A stretch of DNA of 64,000 nucleotides from Diadophis punctatus similis (GCA_023053685.1 JALIGW010000002.1:251485239-251549238); one strand, 5' to 3'. Numbered from the stretch's first letter, positions 11,170 through 22,001 are shown. The notes: generated from the sequence alone by a model not told the origin. Translations and numbers: made by a program.

Positions 11170-11640
11170 ATATGTAGGGATTGGATACTTTGTTACTAGA
11201 CATGTTGCAGGACCTTCATCTTTATCTTGCAACTAGCATGGAGAAAATCATCACATTCGTCCATAATATGGTACGGTAGAAATATCTGGTCTTAGTAAAT
11301 TATACAAACACCAGTACAGTACACTGCTAACTTGCTTAACAGCCACAATCTATTCTTTAAAGTGGAAGCAAAATGAATATGTGATAGAGATAGGGGAAGG
11401 GAGGGAGAGAGAGGGGAGGAGAGAGAGGGAGGCTGCAAAGATATCTGGTAGGTGCCATTCCATTCAGATAAAAGCTCTTTCTTGCAGCAATGCCAGTGTT
11501 ATACTGACTCTAATGTGTGTTATTTTCATGCAGATAAATTTGGTTGTTAAGTGCATGCATTTGTTGGAATTTTTTCCCCATTACTGTTGTATTTGCAAAT
11601 GGTTGCTAACCAAGGAGTCCCTGGGTTAATGATAGTTAAT
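11170..11640 (+). other. Intron segment shared by loci A and B
   Basis: No gene. It aligns with 47459-47800 (CATAATATGGT, GGCTGCAAAGAT.TCTGGTAG, CATTCAGATAAA). This colinear anchor upstream of the transposase ORF in both loci argues that the ORF belongs to the duplicated unit. Confidence 0.65.
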
Positions 11641-11955
11641 AATGACAGAGTTGGAAGGGACCTTGGAGGTCTTCTAGTCCAACCCCCTGCTTAGGCAGGA
11701 AACCCTACACCACTTCAGACAAATGGTTATCCAACATCTTCTTAAAAACTTCCAGTGTTGGAGCATTCACAACTTCTGGAGGCAAGCTGTTCCACTGATT
11801 AATTGTTCTAACTGTCAGGAAATTTCTCCTTAGTTCTAAGTTGCTTCTCTTCTTGATTAGTTTCCATCCATTGCTTCTTGTTCTACCCTCAGGTGCTTTG
11901 GAGAATAGTTTGACTCCTTCTTCTTTGTGGCAACCCCTGAGATATTGGAACATTG
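11641..11955 (-). mobile_element. CR1 LINE 3' fragment
   Basis: The minus strand keeps an 82-codon open frame of the CR1 ORF2 C-terminus ([34 protein letters not shown]), ending in the standard GAGTTGGAAGGGACC tail. Absent from locus B at this point. Confidence 0.9.
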
Positions 11956-12279
11956 GTTGTAGCTCATGGAACTAGGATTAGGCTGATGTCCTGAGAATCC
12001 AGTCAACGGTTTGTAAGCAAGGAAGTGATCTGCTACCTCTGCAGTAAAGAGCCCAGAATGAGGTGCAGCTATTCCTCATTCAATAACTACCTCACTTAAT
12101 GACCGTTTGCAAATGCAACAGTAATTAAAAAATAATTATGTAACCAATGAGTGCATTTTCGATTTCTGCACATCTCTTTCTCAGTAACATATTCACATTA
12201 TAGTTAGTATTGCATGTCATCTGCTCTTATTTTCACTTGCTTATTTACTTGTTTACATGCATTTATTTCCCATATCAAG

Positions 12280-14173
12280 ATGTCTTCAAAGAGAAACCCA
12301 AGTTCAACCGGAACAAGGAGAAAGAGGCATAGGAAAGCCATTGATCTCAATTTGAAGATGAAGATCATCAAAGCATATGAAGCCGGGAAGAAGATGCATA
12401 AAATAGCGAAAGAAGAAGGTCTGGCTTGTTCCACCATTTGCGCTATTGTGAAGGACAGGGAAAGGATCAGAGAGGCATTGAAAGGAGCAGTAGGAATGAA
12501 CACAAATATAACAATAATACAAAAATGCCACGTCCCTGAAATGGAACCCCTGTTGATACTTTGGATCAAAGATCGGATACGAAAGAGGCTGCCGGTTAAC
12601 TTTCTCCTCATTCAGATTAAGGCACGCAGCATTTTCACAACGCTGAAAGAACAAGCAGGGAAGGAATGCACCGAAACATTTACCGCTAGCCATAGTTGGT
12701 TTGTGCGATTTCAGCAAAGATTTCATTATCAGATATTACCATCACGTGAAGCTTTACGGGCTGAAAAACGAACTGCCAAACATTTTCTGGATGAAATTGA
12801 TGATGTCGTAGCAGAGGGGAATTATTCTGCTGATCAGATATTCAGAGTGGATGAAACTGGGTTATACTGGAAAAGAATGCTGGAGCAGGCTTATATACAC
12901 AAAGAGGCTCAAGCAATGCCTGGTTGTAAAGCGTTTAAGGATAGAGTAACCTTGTTATTGGGGGGAAATGTTGCCGGATTCAAGCTGAAGCCATTTGTGA
13001 TCCTCAAATCAGATCATGCCAGTATGATTCAAAAAAATAAACAAGGACACACTGCCTGTTTATTACCGATTTGATTGTGAGACCTGGATGACACACATCC
13101 ACTTTGAGGATTGGTTTACGAATTGTTTCATACCTCAGGTAAAGGAATATTGTGGGCAAAAGGGGATTCCTTTTAAAATTCTCCTGCTTCTGGACAAAGT
13201 ACCTGGATATGCCCTGCATCTCGATAGTTTCCACCCTGATGTAAAGGTAGTTCATCTACCCCAAAAAATCACCACTCTCCTGCAGCCAATGTGCCAGAGA
13301 GCTATCTTGCTATTCAGGGCATATTATTTGCATGCAGTGTTTGCCAAAGCCTTAGCCACAACGGAAGATGACAAAATAACATTGCCCAAGTTTTGGAAAA
13401 GCTATAATATCCTGCATTGTATCGAAAACATTGTAGCAGCATGGGAGGATTTTAGTGTGAAAAGCATGCAAGAATTTTGGAAAAAGTGCTTAAACGGTTA
13501 TGCTGCGTTTGCAAATAATTTTGAAGGATTTAGCCATAAACAAAATTTGGATGAAATAAATAAGAAAATTTTGACACTCACAAAATCCCTTGATTTAGAG
13601 GTGGAGGCCGAAGACGTGAAAATGTTGATAGCTTACACTGAAGGAGAGCTTTCAAACCAAGATTTAATTGAACTGAAAAAAGAACTGGAAGCACAAACGG
13701 TTAAGGAAGAAGCAGCAGACAGAGAACGAGAAAAAGAACAAGTTGTAGATGTTGAATTGAAAACATTCACTGAGAAAGGATTGGCTGGTATTTTCTCAAG
13801 AGTTAAATTTTTTTTATCAGACTTAGAAAGTATGGATCCAGATGAAGAACATTTTAGAAAGGTACATTTGGAAATGTGTGAAATCTTAAAATGTTACCAC
13901 GAAATATATGAAAGAAAAAAGAAGGAAAACGAAGATAAGGAAACCAAACTTCCCTCCCTCTTGCCATTCCCATTCACAGGAATAAAACAACCAAACAATC
14001 CTCAGCCATCAACCAGCTATGCCAGCAGATCCGATGTTTCTGAAAACACAAAAGAACATGAATCTTTCAAAGGTTGTGTATCCAATTTGATGTTTAGAGG
14101 TACTGTAATTGTAAATTCTCATTTTGCACAGATGGTCTTCATTTCACAACCGCAGTTAACAGCAGCGAGGTAA
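12280..14173 (+). pseudogene. Tigger transposase-like ORF, locus A (one frameshift, third catalytic Asp replaced)
   Basis: Pogo/Tigger transposase relative in two frames. Frame 1 (12280-13074) carries the N-terminal psq-type helix-turn-helix (about residues 20-65), a CENP-B-type HTH (about 83-150) and the first catalytic Asp in VDETGLYW (codon 12850). An extra A in the run at 13031-13037 shifts the frame. The sequence continues open in the next frame to 14173 with the second Asp (LLLDKVPG, codon 13193). Where the third Asp is expected, 33 residues on in QPM-D-Q, the codon at 13292 is TGC, Cys. No stop codon interrupts either frame. The start was chosen by alignment with the B copy. An acidic/basic helical region follows the catalytic core. 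TIR-like ends lie near 12085 and 14845. Confidence 0.85.
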
Positions 14174-14491
14174 AAGTAACTTTACAACCAATCACAGATT
14201 CATACAGACCTTCAGAGATTTGTAAAGCAAAGGAAATCTGAAGTAGAGATACCGTGCTTACGATTCTACTTCGCCTTATTTTGCTTTGCAGAGATACAAA
14301 GGTCATAAATGCAAGGATTAATTATAACGTTAAGTTTTCATAGGCTGGGACCTTCAGGTAGGTGCTAGGCAAAGAGGCCCTATGGAGTATGAGAACCAGG
14401 ATCCTATACTCACTAGTGGGCTTCTTGGAAGAAAAAGAAGTTGGAGGGAATTAGGGGGGAACTTTCCTTGCTACCCTCCATACTAATGTTT

Positions 14492-14634
14492 TTACAGATT
14501 AACAGAGTTGGAAGGGACCTTGCAGGTCATCTAGTCCAACCCCCTGCCCAAGCAGGAGACCCTACATCTGCCTCTACCTAGGATCGAACTCACAACCTCC
14601 TGATTGTGAGGCAAGAGCTCCACCTCTAGGCCAC
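14492..14634 (-). mobile_element. Short SINE with tRNA-like head and CR1 tail
   Basis: The minus strand starts with a tRNA-like promoter: box A TGGCCTAGAGG and box B GTTCGATCC at the usual spacing. It then passes directly into the last ~75 bp of CR1 (GGACTAGATGACCTGCAAGG to the GTTAATCTGT end). Flanks AATGTTTTT and AATGTTGGT look like a short duplication. CR1-tailed tRNA SINEs are known in reptiles; this is the only copy here. Confidence 0.7.
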
Positions 14635-14959
14635 AGCAGCTGGGGTAAATGTTGGTTATGGGAAGTTGGTAGGTTGAAATGGCGATAACATGATCACAGC
14701 TCCCTGCAACATCATAATTTGTATAGATTGTAATCACACGATGGTGAGGATACTGCAACACTTGGAACTCTGAGGAAGCTTATGAGTCCTCGTTTAGTGC
14801 CATTGTAACTTGAATGGTCGCTGAGTGAGTGAGGACTTCATACACTGAGTTTTCCTTTAGCTTTTTTCTATTTCTATTCCACCCACACTCCATAGTGCCC
14901 ACTCAAGATCCCAGCCTACAGCATGATGAAAATATAACTTTGTAAAAAAAATCTGCATA

Positions 14960-16130
14960 ATGAGGTACGACAGGCCATTTAGCTACTGTTCGAAATTACG
15001 GCAAACCCCTCTCCCACCCCTAAAAGCTACACATGACCCCATTTCAAAGTTGCAACAACTGCAGCAGCCCTGCGGTCATTCGACCTTACAACCCACTGCA
15101 GGGATGCTGCAGCACCTCCTTTGCCTCTCTTCCCCCATCCCACCTCACTGGGACCCTGCAGCACTTGGGCCTCCACCCTATACACCCACCATGCTCCACA
15201 CTTCCCTTCTGAAGCTCTCCACGCCTCATGTTGGGAAAGGAAAGCAGGCCATGTGTCCCCGGGCTATGCAATGACGATCCAAATGCGGCTGCCATTTTTG
15301 TCCTGCCTGCTTGCGGACAGGGACAAAAATGGCGGCCACCAGATAAAATGCACGGGCTTGAAGAAGCTTCTGAATGCTGCAGAAAGGAGAAAGCTCCTGC
15401 ACTGGGCAGACCTTGTTAAGGCAGCAAAGCGAAGCGGTTTGTTCCCAGGGCCGCGTAGTAGTGATCCGAATGCGGCTGCCATTTTGTCCCCACTTGTTTC
15501 TAGGTGGGGACAAAATGGCAGACGCCTGACAAACTGCTTCATTTTGCTGCCTTAGAGAGGTCGGCATAGTACTGCAGAAGCTTCTGAATGCTGCAGAAAG
15601 TTTCTGCAGCAATGAGCTGACCTTGTTAAGGCAGCAAAATGAAGCAGTTTGCACCTGGGCCGCACAGCCCGATTGGAATGTGGCCGCCATTTTGTAGGCA
15701 GGACAAAATGGCGTCCGCTTTCAAAATGGCACCATGCAGCCACACAAACAAGCAAGTCGTTCTAGCGCTCTGGAAGACTGCGGAGCTCTTCAAAAGGTAA
15801 GGTAACTGAGGAGAAAGAAGGGTGTTTGGCCTGGTGGGGTGGGAATCAGCCTTTAAGGCCTTGGAAGACCGGGTAGGAGTAAGAACAGATCTGTTAGGAC
15901 CCAAGGTGAGGGGAATGGAGCATGATGGTGTCTCGGGATTGGGGGAGGCCTTGGGAGGGCCAGGGCAGGCCTCCCCCATCCTGGAGTCATCCACGCTCCA
16001 CTTAACAACCCAGATGTTCGTTTAATGATTCTTTGTTTAAAGCAGGGAATTGGGGGCCATTAGGTGAGACGCTTCACCTACTGACTGAGACCATAATAGG
16101 CAGGCTCTATTACGCTCATATACTGAGGAT
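14960..16130. mobile_element. TA-flanked DNA transposon, second copy
   Basis: Same family as 5221-6882. TA at 14958-14959 and 16131-16132. Locus B has the empty site: AATCTGCATATAGAATGA near 54372 matches the sequence on both sides. The interior has a ~190-bp tandem repeat. Confidence 0.75.
15286..15740. repeat. 190-bp tandem repeat rich in CAAAATGGC motifs
   Basis: Two full units (start GCGGCTGCCATTTT at 15286 and about 15472) and a partial third (GTGGCCGCCATTTTG near 15680). Each unit holds facing GCCATTTTG and CAAAATGGC boxes plus a CTTCTGAATGCTGCAGAAAG segment. The motif is the YY1-type consensus. Confidence 0.8.
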
Positions 16131-16242
16131 TACATGTACATTATTAAACCAAAGCTTTAATAAAAGTTCCTAAATTTTAAATTATCTGAATGATATGCAA
16201 AGATTTAAAAGGTAATTATTACAGTGTGTTTTTAGTGACAAA

Positions 16243-16630
16243 AATAGAATAGAATAGAATAGAAACAGAAAGAGTTGGAAGGGGACCTTGGAGGTCTTCT
16301 AGTCCAACCCCCTGCTTAGGCAGGAAACCCTACACCACTTCAGACAAATGGTTAGCCAACATCATCTTAAAAACTTCCAGTGTTGGAGCATTCACAATCT
16401 CTGGAGGCAAGTTGTTCCACTTTATTACTTGTTCTACCTGTCAGGAAATTTCTCCTTAGTTCTAAGTTGCTTCTCTCCTTGTTTAGTTTCCACCCATTGC
16501 TTCTTGTTCTATCCTCAGGTATTTTGGAGAATAGCTTGACTCCCTCTTCTTTGTGGCAGCCCCTGAGATATTGGAACACTGCTATCATGTCTCCCCTAGT
16601 CCTTCTTTTCATTAAACTAGACATACCCAT
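16243..16630 (-). mobile_element. CR1 LINE 3' fragment with (AATAG)n tip
   Basis: Standard CR1 tail and ORF2 end on the minus strand, with four AATAG units at the 3' terminus. In locus B the corresponding point holds a Tigger MITE (54472-54854), so both are post-duplication insertions. Confidence 0.9.
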
Positions 16631-16798
16631 TAGTAATGGGTTCCACTTACCTTTGCTACCGGAACAGGAGCGTGTGGGCGCGCAATGCTTCTGCGCATGC
16701 GCAGAGCATTTTTGATGACGTCCGGGTGGGTGGGCGGAGCCTCCCGCCACTGCTACCGGTTTGTTGAACCGGTGAGAACCTGTAGCAACCCACCACTG
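16631..16798. mobile_element. Nonautonomous hAT-type element
   Basis: Ends TAGTAATGGGTTCC and CAACCCACCACTG, flanked by ATACCCAT / ATACCCAA. The interior includes the self-complementary CTGCGCATGCGCAG. Related to 24016-24241 and 43016-43339. Confidence 0.75.
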
Positions 16799-17344
16799 AT
16801 ACCCAAGTTAGCATTAAAGGCATCTTTGCAAGAAAATGTTTAAAATGTCTATTTCAGGAAGGATAGAAATTGTGTATGGAAGGCTGAAATAAAGTCGCAA
16901 ACACATTCACAGTCACACCTTCTGTAGGCTACTGTGATTTTCACTTAGAGACCATTGTGCTTAATGACTGGTGTCTGGAATGAAATGAGAAAGTTTCAAA
17001 GGATTTGCTCCTTGTGTATAGCCAGGAGACATTCAGCTGTGATGATTTTATCCTGGTTAGAGCCTCACAAAGCCCACTTTTCTAACCAGCATCTCTGGTG
17101 AAGCAGTGAAGAGTCTTTGCTTCAGAGTTGCAGGCAATAGTTTTCTGTACTTCGGTGCCAGTTCATCAGCATCTCAGTATAGAATTATTGTGGCCCAAAA
17201 GTATCTAGAGCTGCCAACTACTGTATACAGACAGACCTGCCATTCCTTCAACATATTAGATGTGGAGGAAATAAAGTCTATTAGAGGTATACAAATTGGC
17301 ACTTACTCAAATTTTGACTTCACATATTGTTTGATTTCGGAATC

Positions 17345-17410
17345 CAGACTTATTTATTTATTTATTTATTTAGGTTTTCTTATATGCCGCCCAACTCCCG
17401 AGGGACTTGG
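17345..17410 (-). mobile_element. L2 LINE 3' tip
   Basis: (TTTA)n followed by ATATGCCGCCCAACTCCCGAG, the complement of the L2 3' hairpin. Only the extreme end is present, about 60 bp upstream of the exon at 17468. Confidence 0.75.
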
Positions 17411-17467
17411 GAACTTGACTTCAGAAGGGACTTGACTTCAGAACTGACTTTTTTTTTTTGTCTTCAG

Positions 17468-17593
17468 GCATCCCAAATTCTGGAGGATATGATGCTAACA
17501 TCTCCCAAATTAGAGAAAGAAGCCTGGGATGTTCTGAAGGCGAAGCTTCCCTGGAGATAAAGCAAGAGAATGATGGGGAGGCCAACTCACTAG
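17468..17593 (+). pseudogene. KRAB-B-like exon, locus A, internally frameshifted
   Basis: Acceptor TTTTTGTCTTCAG and donor CTAG|GTAAGG bound a 126-nt exon. Locus B has the same exon in 120 nt (56008-56127). Relative to B, A gains 7 nt near its start and loses 1 nt near AAGCTTCCC, so about 25 codons are read in another frame while the ends (EIKQENDGEANS) stay in phase. In the third frame the B-like residues PKLEKEAWDVLKAKL are still readable, which shows the shift is secondary. Position, length and entry phase suit the small exon after the KRAB A box of zinc-finger genes; that assignment is inference. Confidence 0.55.
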
Positions 17594-17858
17594 GTAAGGC
17601 TGCAGACTGTCAATGATTGCAAACATTTCTAGAAGAGAGTTTCCTTGATGAAGATGTTCTACCAAACAGGAAATCTATAGGTAATGCTGGAAAGCCATCA
17701 AATGAGGATGCTTGAATTTGGGATTTCTTAGGTCAAACAGGAGGGGGAAGACTAGACGTGTGAGAAGACCCACCAAAACTAGAATTCATAACAGAAGTTG
17801 TTTGAAATGGAATTTATTGTTGGAGGCAATGATATAAATGCTTTTCTGTTTCTCTCAG

Positions 17859-18540
17859 AATATGACATATGACAAATACATAAGGAGAAGACCTTCCAGG
17901 TTGGAAGCTCTGAAGTAATAGACATTTGCAAGAGTTTGGAATGAGTCAAAAGATTATTTTCTGGAGTCTGAGATTAAAGGAAAACCAATAAATCCAGCAG
18001 AAGCATAAAAGCACCCAGGAAAGAAAGCCAGTGAAGTTTTTCTGCCTGAAGATGATAATTGAAAAATAAATGAAGCCCATTTTCAGTTTGGGGGGGAAAT
18101 GCCGGAATTAAGAGAAGCATTAGATGGTGTGCAATCTCAATGTTCCAGATACCCTCCCCAACCCCTCCCCCCCATCCCATTATACTCCAGTGATGGGTTC
18201 TAAATCCCATCGCTACTGACATACTGTAAATACTAGCAAAAGCTTCATTGGGTGAAATGCCCTTATCAAACACAAGAGGACCATACAGAAGAGAAGCAAT
18301 ATGAATGCCAAATCCAACTTGATGACTCACAAGCAGATTTGTACCAGATAAAAGCACACAAATGCTCAGCGTATTAAAAAGATCCTGTGGTTCTTTTCTG
18401 TGTCATACAGTAAACACATAAAAATCCATCCAGGAGGGACATCCTCAAGGGCAGGGTTGGTGTTCAGGTCTAACCTGCAGACTCGAAGATTATGGAAATG
18501 ATACTAGCATTGGAATAAAACAGCAGATGACCAAGAATCA
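17859..18540 (+). pseudogene. Decayed C2H2 zinc-finger exon, locus A
   Basis: Acceptor TTTCTCTCAG precedes AATATGACATATG, the same start as 60858 in B. No long frame survives. Near 18270 a remnant LIKHKRT lies where an H-x(3)-H/linker should be, followed by diverged GEKP-like sequence. The remainder tracks locus B to the 3' UTR. Stops and indels in all frames make this finger array non-functional. Most fingers seem deleted compared with B. Confidence 0.6.
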
Positions 18541-18723
18541 AGCACAAGGGCGTTGGCTTTTAAATATATTGATACATTAAAATGTTTTTAAAGAAGCGCT
18601 TGTTTCACATTGAAGTTCTTTGTTCAAACTCTGGGTTATCAGGCAATTTAAAAATGATCCTGGTAGTTGCTTTCACCTGGGACGGGTAGAACTGAATAAG
18701 TCAGCAGGTCGATATCTGTAAGG

Positions 18724-19405
18724 CACGGGTGTCAAACTCAGGGGCCCGACGGGGTGGTTAGATCTGGCCCACGGGGCCACCCTGGAAACAGCGAAGGACC
18801 GGCCCAGAGTGCCTCTACCAGCAAAAATGGAACTCGGGAGGGCTGCATGCGGCCCTCCCGAGCTCCGTTTCCGCAAGCAGAGGGTTGCAGGAGGCTATCG
18901 CAGCTGAAAATGGAGCTCGCGAGGGCCGTGGGTGGCACTCCCAAGCTCAGTTTTCACTGGCAGAGAGTTGCAGGTGGAGCCGAGGTGGCGCAGTGGTTAA
19001 AAGCAGCACTGCAACCTTCAGCTGATTGCTAGTTCAGCAGTTCAGCTGTTCAAATCTCACCAGGCTCAAGGTTGACTCAGCCTTCCATCCTTCTGAGGAT
19101 GGTAAAATGAGGACCCAGATTGTTGGGGGCAATATGCTGAACTCTGTAAACCGCTTAGAGAGGGCTGTAAAGCACTATGAAGCGGTATATAGGTCTAAGT
19201 GCTATTGCTATTGCAGGAGGCTATCCCAGCCGAAAACAGCTCGGGAACCCGTTTTAGCTGGCAGAGCGCTCAGGCCATCACAGGCACCCCCGACACGACT
19301 GACGTCAAGCAGGCCATGCCCATCCTGGCCACACCCACCCTGGGCCCACCCCAAGGTCAAACAACCTTGATGCATCCCTCAATGAAATAGAATTTGACAC
19401 CCCTG
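18724..19405. mobile_element. hAT-type element with perfect 8-bp duplication
   Basis: Ends CACGGGTGTCAAACTC and GAATTTGACACCCCTG, flanked by CTGTAAGG at 18716-18723 and 19406-19413. Locus B holds the uninterrupted site (GATATCTGTAAGGGACATTG near 62083). A SINE (18976-19213) lies within it. Confidence 0.95.
18976..19213 (+). mobile_element. tRNA-derived SINE, (CTATTG)n-tailed
   Basis: Starts GGAGCCGAGGTGGCGCAG, has the GAGGACCCAGATTGTTGGGG core and ends GCTATTGCTA. TTGCAGG is duplicated on both sides, within the host hAT element. Confidence 0.9.
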
Positions 19406-19467
19406 CTGTAAGGGATGCTGCTTTGTGCCATTTGGCACTTTCCTGAATATATTTGGTCTCTATAGAG

Positions 19468-19808
19468 CAGGAGTGTCATACTCAAGGCCTGGGGCCCGGA
19501 TCTGACCTGCAGGGTGCTTAGATCTGGCCCGCGGGGCCGCCCTGGAAACTGAAGGACCAGCCCACAGTGCTTCTGCCAGCAAAAATGGAAATCGTGAGGG
19601 CTGCGTGCGGCCCTCCCAAGCTCCGCTTTCGCTGGCAGAGGGTTGCAGGAGGCCGTGGCAGCTGAAAACCGAGCTCGGGCCACCACAGGTGCCTTGATAC
19701 AAGTGACGTCAAGCTGGCCACGCCCACCCTGGCCATACCCACCACGGGCCGCCAAGGTCAAACACAACCCTGATGCGGCCCTCAATGAAATCGAGTTTGA
19801 CAACCCTG
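19468..19808. mobile_element. hAT-type element, second copy of the family
   Basis: Ends CAGGAGTGTCATACTC and GAGTTTGACAACCCTG, flanked by CTATAGAG / CCATAGAG. Locus B reads CCTCCATAGAGGTTTTTGGG at 62137, an empty site. Same family as 18724-19405 but without the SINE. Confidence 0.95.
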
Positions 19809-20500
19809 CCATAGAGGTTTTGGGAGGGGAACTACATCCTAATATAGTAAAACCTAAGCAGGGAATATTAAAGTAGCAAAAAGGGGAATTTTCTAGATGT
19901 GCCCTCATAGACCCAAACCAATTTTCACCCACCCAATTTAATCTTGGTCCTACACATATGTCTTGTAATTTTATTAATTAAACTTGTGATTAAAATATAT
20001 CCAGTGCCATTGAATCTCAGGTAGCATGCATCTACCAGTTACTAACTAACTCCGTCCATCCATCCATCTAATCTTTCTTCAATAGAAAAATAATTTTATT
20101 TGGTGATAACTTTATTGTATTCTAAATTGTATGGCTGCCCTTGTCATAACAATGACTCTGAGTGGTGGGAAATTTAACAATGAATTTAAATCAATAAAGC
20201 AATAAACCTTAACAAATAAGAAGAGCTACAAACCAGGCAGGACTTTTATATTTTGTTGTTTTGCTGCACTAGGTCTACAGGAAAAAAGAATGTACAGGAA
20301 TTAGAATTACCATGACTGCTGATTGAGAAATACAGTACACACTTTCATTCTTTTTCTCCTCAGTTCTATTTTTATTTTTTCCTGGGGCTTGGCTAAGTAT
20401 TGGAACGAATGACCATCATGAAACCCTTTAGAAAAGGCATCAAAGAAGACGCTTATAGCAACTTCTCTTTCTTCGTGTTATCAAGAAAGCAAGACAACTT
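19809..20500 (+). other. 3' region of locus A, conserved in B
   Basis: No gene. It tracks 62145-62275 and 63030-63545 (TTTTGGGAG.GGA.CT, TAGTAAAACCTA, TTTTGCTGCACT, CTCAGTTC.ATTT, ACCCTTTAGAA). The A/B similarity ends near 20440, marking the edge of the duplicated unit. Confidence 0.55.
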
Positions 20501-20624
20501 ACGTTGTTGTAAACATTACACTCAAAAGTGAATTTGACAAGTCCTGGGAGAACTTGCTTAGGTATGGCTCATATGAGTCTTGAGCAGCCAGGCATTGCTA
20601 AATACCGGCTGGTAGCGAGTACAG

Positions 20625-20936
20625 TTATTTATTTATTTGTTTGTTTGTTTGTTTGTTTGTTTGTTTGTTTGTTTGTTTATTATTTGTTTATTTATTTATT
20701 TATGATGAGATTTATATACCGCCTCACAGTGCAAGCACTCTCTAAGCGGTTTACACCAGTAAGCAATGTATATTTATATTGCCCCCAACAATCTGGGTCC
20801 TCATTTTACCTACCTCGGAAGGATGGAAGCCTGAGCAACCTTGAGCCAGTGAGATTTGAACCGCTGACCTGCGGATCACAGTCAGCTAAAGTAGCCTGCA
20901 GTACTGCACTCTAACTGCTGCACCACCTTGGCTCTT
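20625..20936 (-). mobile_element. tRNA-derived SINE with (TTTG)n/(TTTA)n tail
   Basis: Minus-strand SINE of the AAATA-tailed subfamily; the tail has expanded into about ten (GTTT) units at 20637-20678. Confidence 0.9.
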
Positions 20937-20940
20937 TTTA

Positions 20941-21592
20941 CAGGTAGTCCTCGACTTACAACAATTTAGTGACCATTCAAAGTTACGACACTGAAAAAAG
21001 TGACATTGTTTTTCAGTCACGACTCCCCATCGTGATCCTGTGACCAAAATTCAGATGCTTGGCAACTAGGTTCATGTTTATGACAGGTTGCAGCCGGAGG
21101 TGGGTTCCTGCCGGAGCTGTCCAGTACGTAGCTCTGGTAGGGAGAGGCCGATTGCGCAATTTGCGCGCGACCGCTCCGGAGCCCTCTCCGCCGGTCTGTC
21201 GTGCGCGTCGCCATCTTTTTCGGTGAATTTTTGGGCAATTTTGCTTTTGCACATGCGTGGAAGCAAAATCGCGCTGAAATCTCGTGAGGGGACACGCGCA
21301 CACGTGAGATTTCGGAAAGATTTTGCTTCTGCGCATGCGCGAAAGCAAAATCTCGCCAAAATCTCACACGCACACGTGTCCCCTTGCAAGATTTTGGCGC
21401 AATTTTGCTTCCGTGCATGCGCAGAAGCAAAATTGCGCAAGGGGGCGCGCACGCGTAGCGAGCGAGCCCCCCCCCGAAAAGTGGAGATGCGCGCGCAGTG
21501 CACCGGCACCGGTAAGTAATCAACCCGCCCCTGGTTGCAGTGTCCCAAAGTCATGTGATCACCTTTTGTGACCCGATTGGCAAAGTCAACCA
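20941..21592. mobile_element. Tigger-type MITE, interrupted and 3'-truncated
   Basis: Starts CAGGTAGTCCTCGACTTAC; a hAT-type element splits it at 21094-21532, and the family sequence (GTCATGTGATCACCTTTTG) resumes. The right end is replaced by a SINE fragment. Confidence 0.8.
21094..21532. mobile_element. hAT-type element with internal palindromes
   Basis: Flanked by GGTTGCAG at 21086-21093 and 21533-21540. Ends CCGGAGGTGGGTTCC and CAACCCGCCCCT. The interior has four or five TTTTGC.TC.GCGCATGCG repeats in alternating orientation. The long reading frames of this GC-rich block are not genes. Confidence 0.85.
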
Positions 21593-21768
21593 GTAAGCAA
21601 TGTATATTTATATTGCCCCCAACAATCTGGGTCCTCATTTTACCTACCTCGGAAGGATGGAAGGCTGAGTCAACCTTGAGCTGGTGAGAATTGAACCGCT
21701 GACCTGCAGATCACAGTCAGCTAAAGTGGCCTGCAGTACTGCCTCTAACCGCTGCGCCACCTCGGCTT
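21593..21768 (-). mobile_element. tRNA-derived SINE, 3'-truncated
   Basis: Minus-strand SINE whose 3' part is missing; it begins within AGTAAGCAATGTATATTTAT and ends at the CCACCTCGGCT head. Confidence 0.85.
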
Positions 21769-22001
21769 TTTTATATCCTTTTGAGAGGCTAGATTCCCTC
21801 AGAGACAAAAAGAGATCATTCCGTGCTCACAGGACCTTGTATGTAAAGGCCCCAAACCTACAGGCCCCAATTGTATTACTAGTTGGAGTTTTTATTCGGA
21901 AGCTATAAAAAGTTGGAAACCCTAGGCAGGTAAGCAGCTGCCTCCAGGTAGGGAGAGACTGAGGGGATATGTGCCAGTGTGGAGGAGATGCCAGGTGGGT
22001 T

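Larger units (their letters stand above)
12085..14845 (+). mobile_element. Tigger element, locus A copy
   Basis: The left end ACTACCTCACTTAATGACC and the complement of the right end (AAGTCCTCACTCACTCAG) form an imperfect inverted repeat around the transposase ORF. A SINE with CR1 tail (14492-14634) has inserted near the right end. The right-end segment aligns with 54050-54305 in locus B. Confidence 0.65.

Noticed and set aside
21013..21638. Frames of 110-190 codons on both strands
   Set aside because: They fall in a hAT-type element inside a Tigger MITE; internal repeats keep the frames open.
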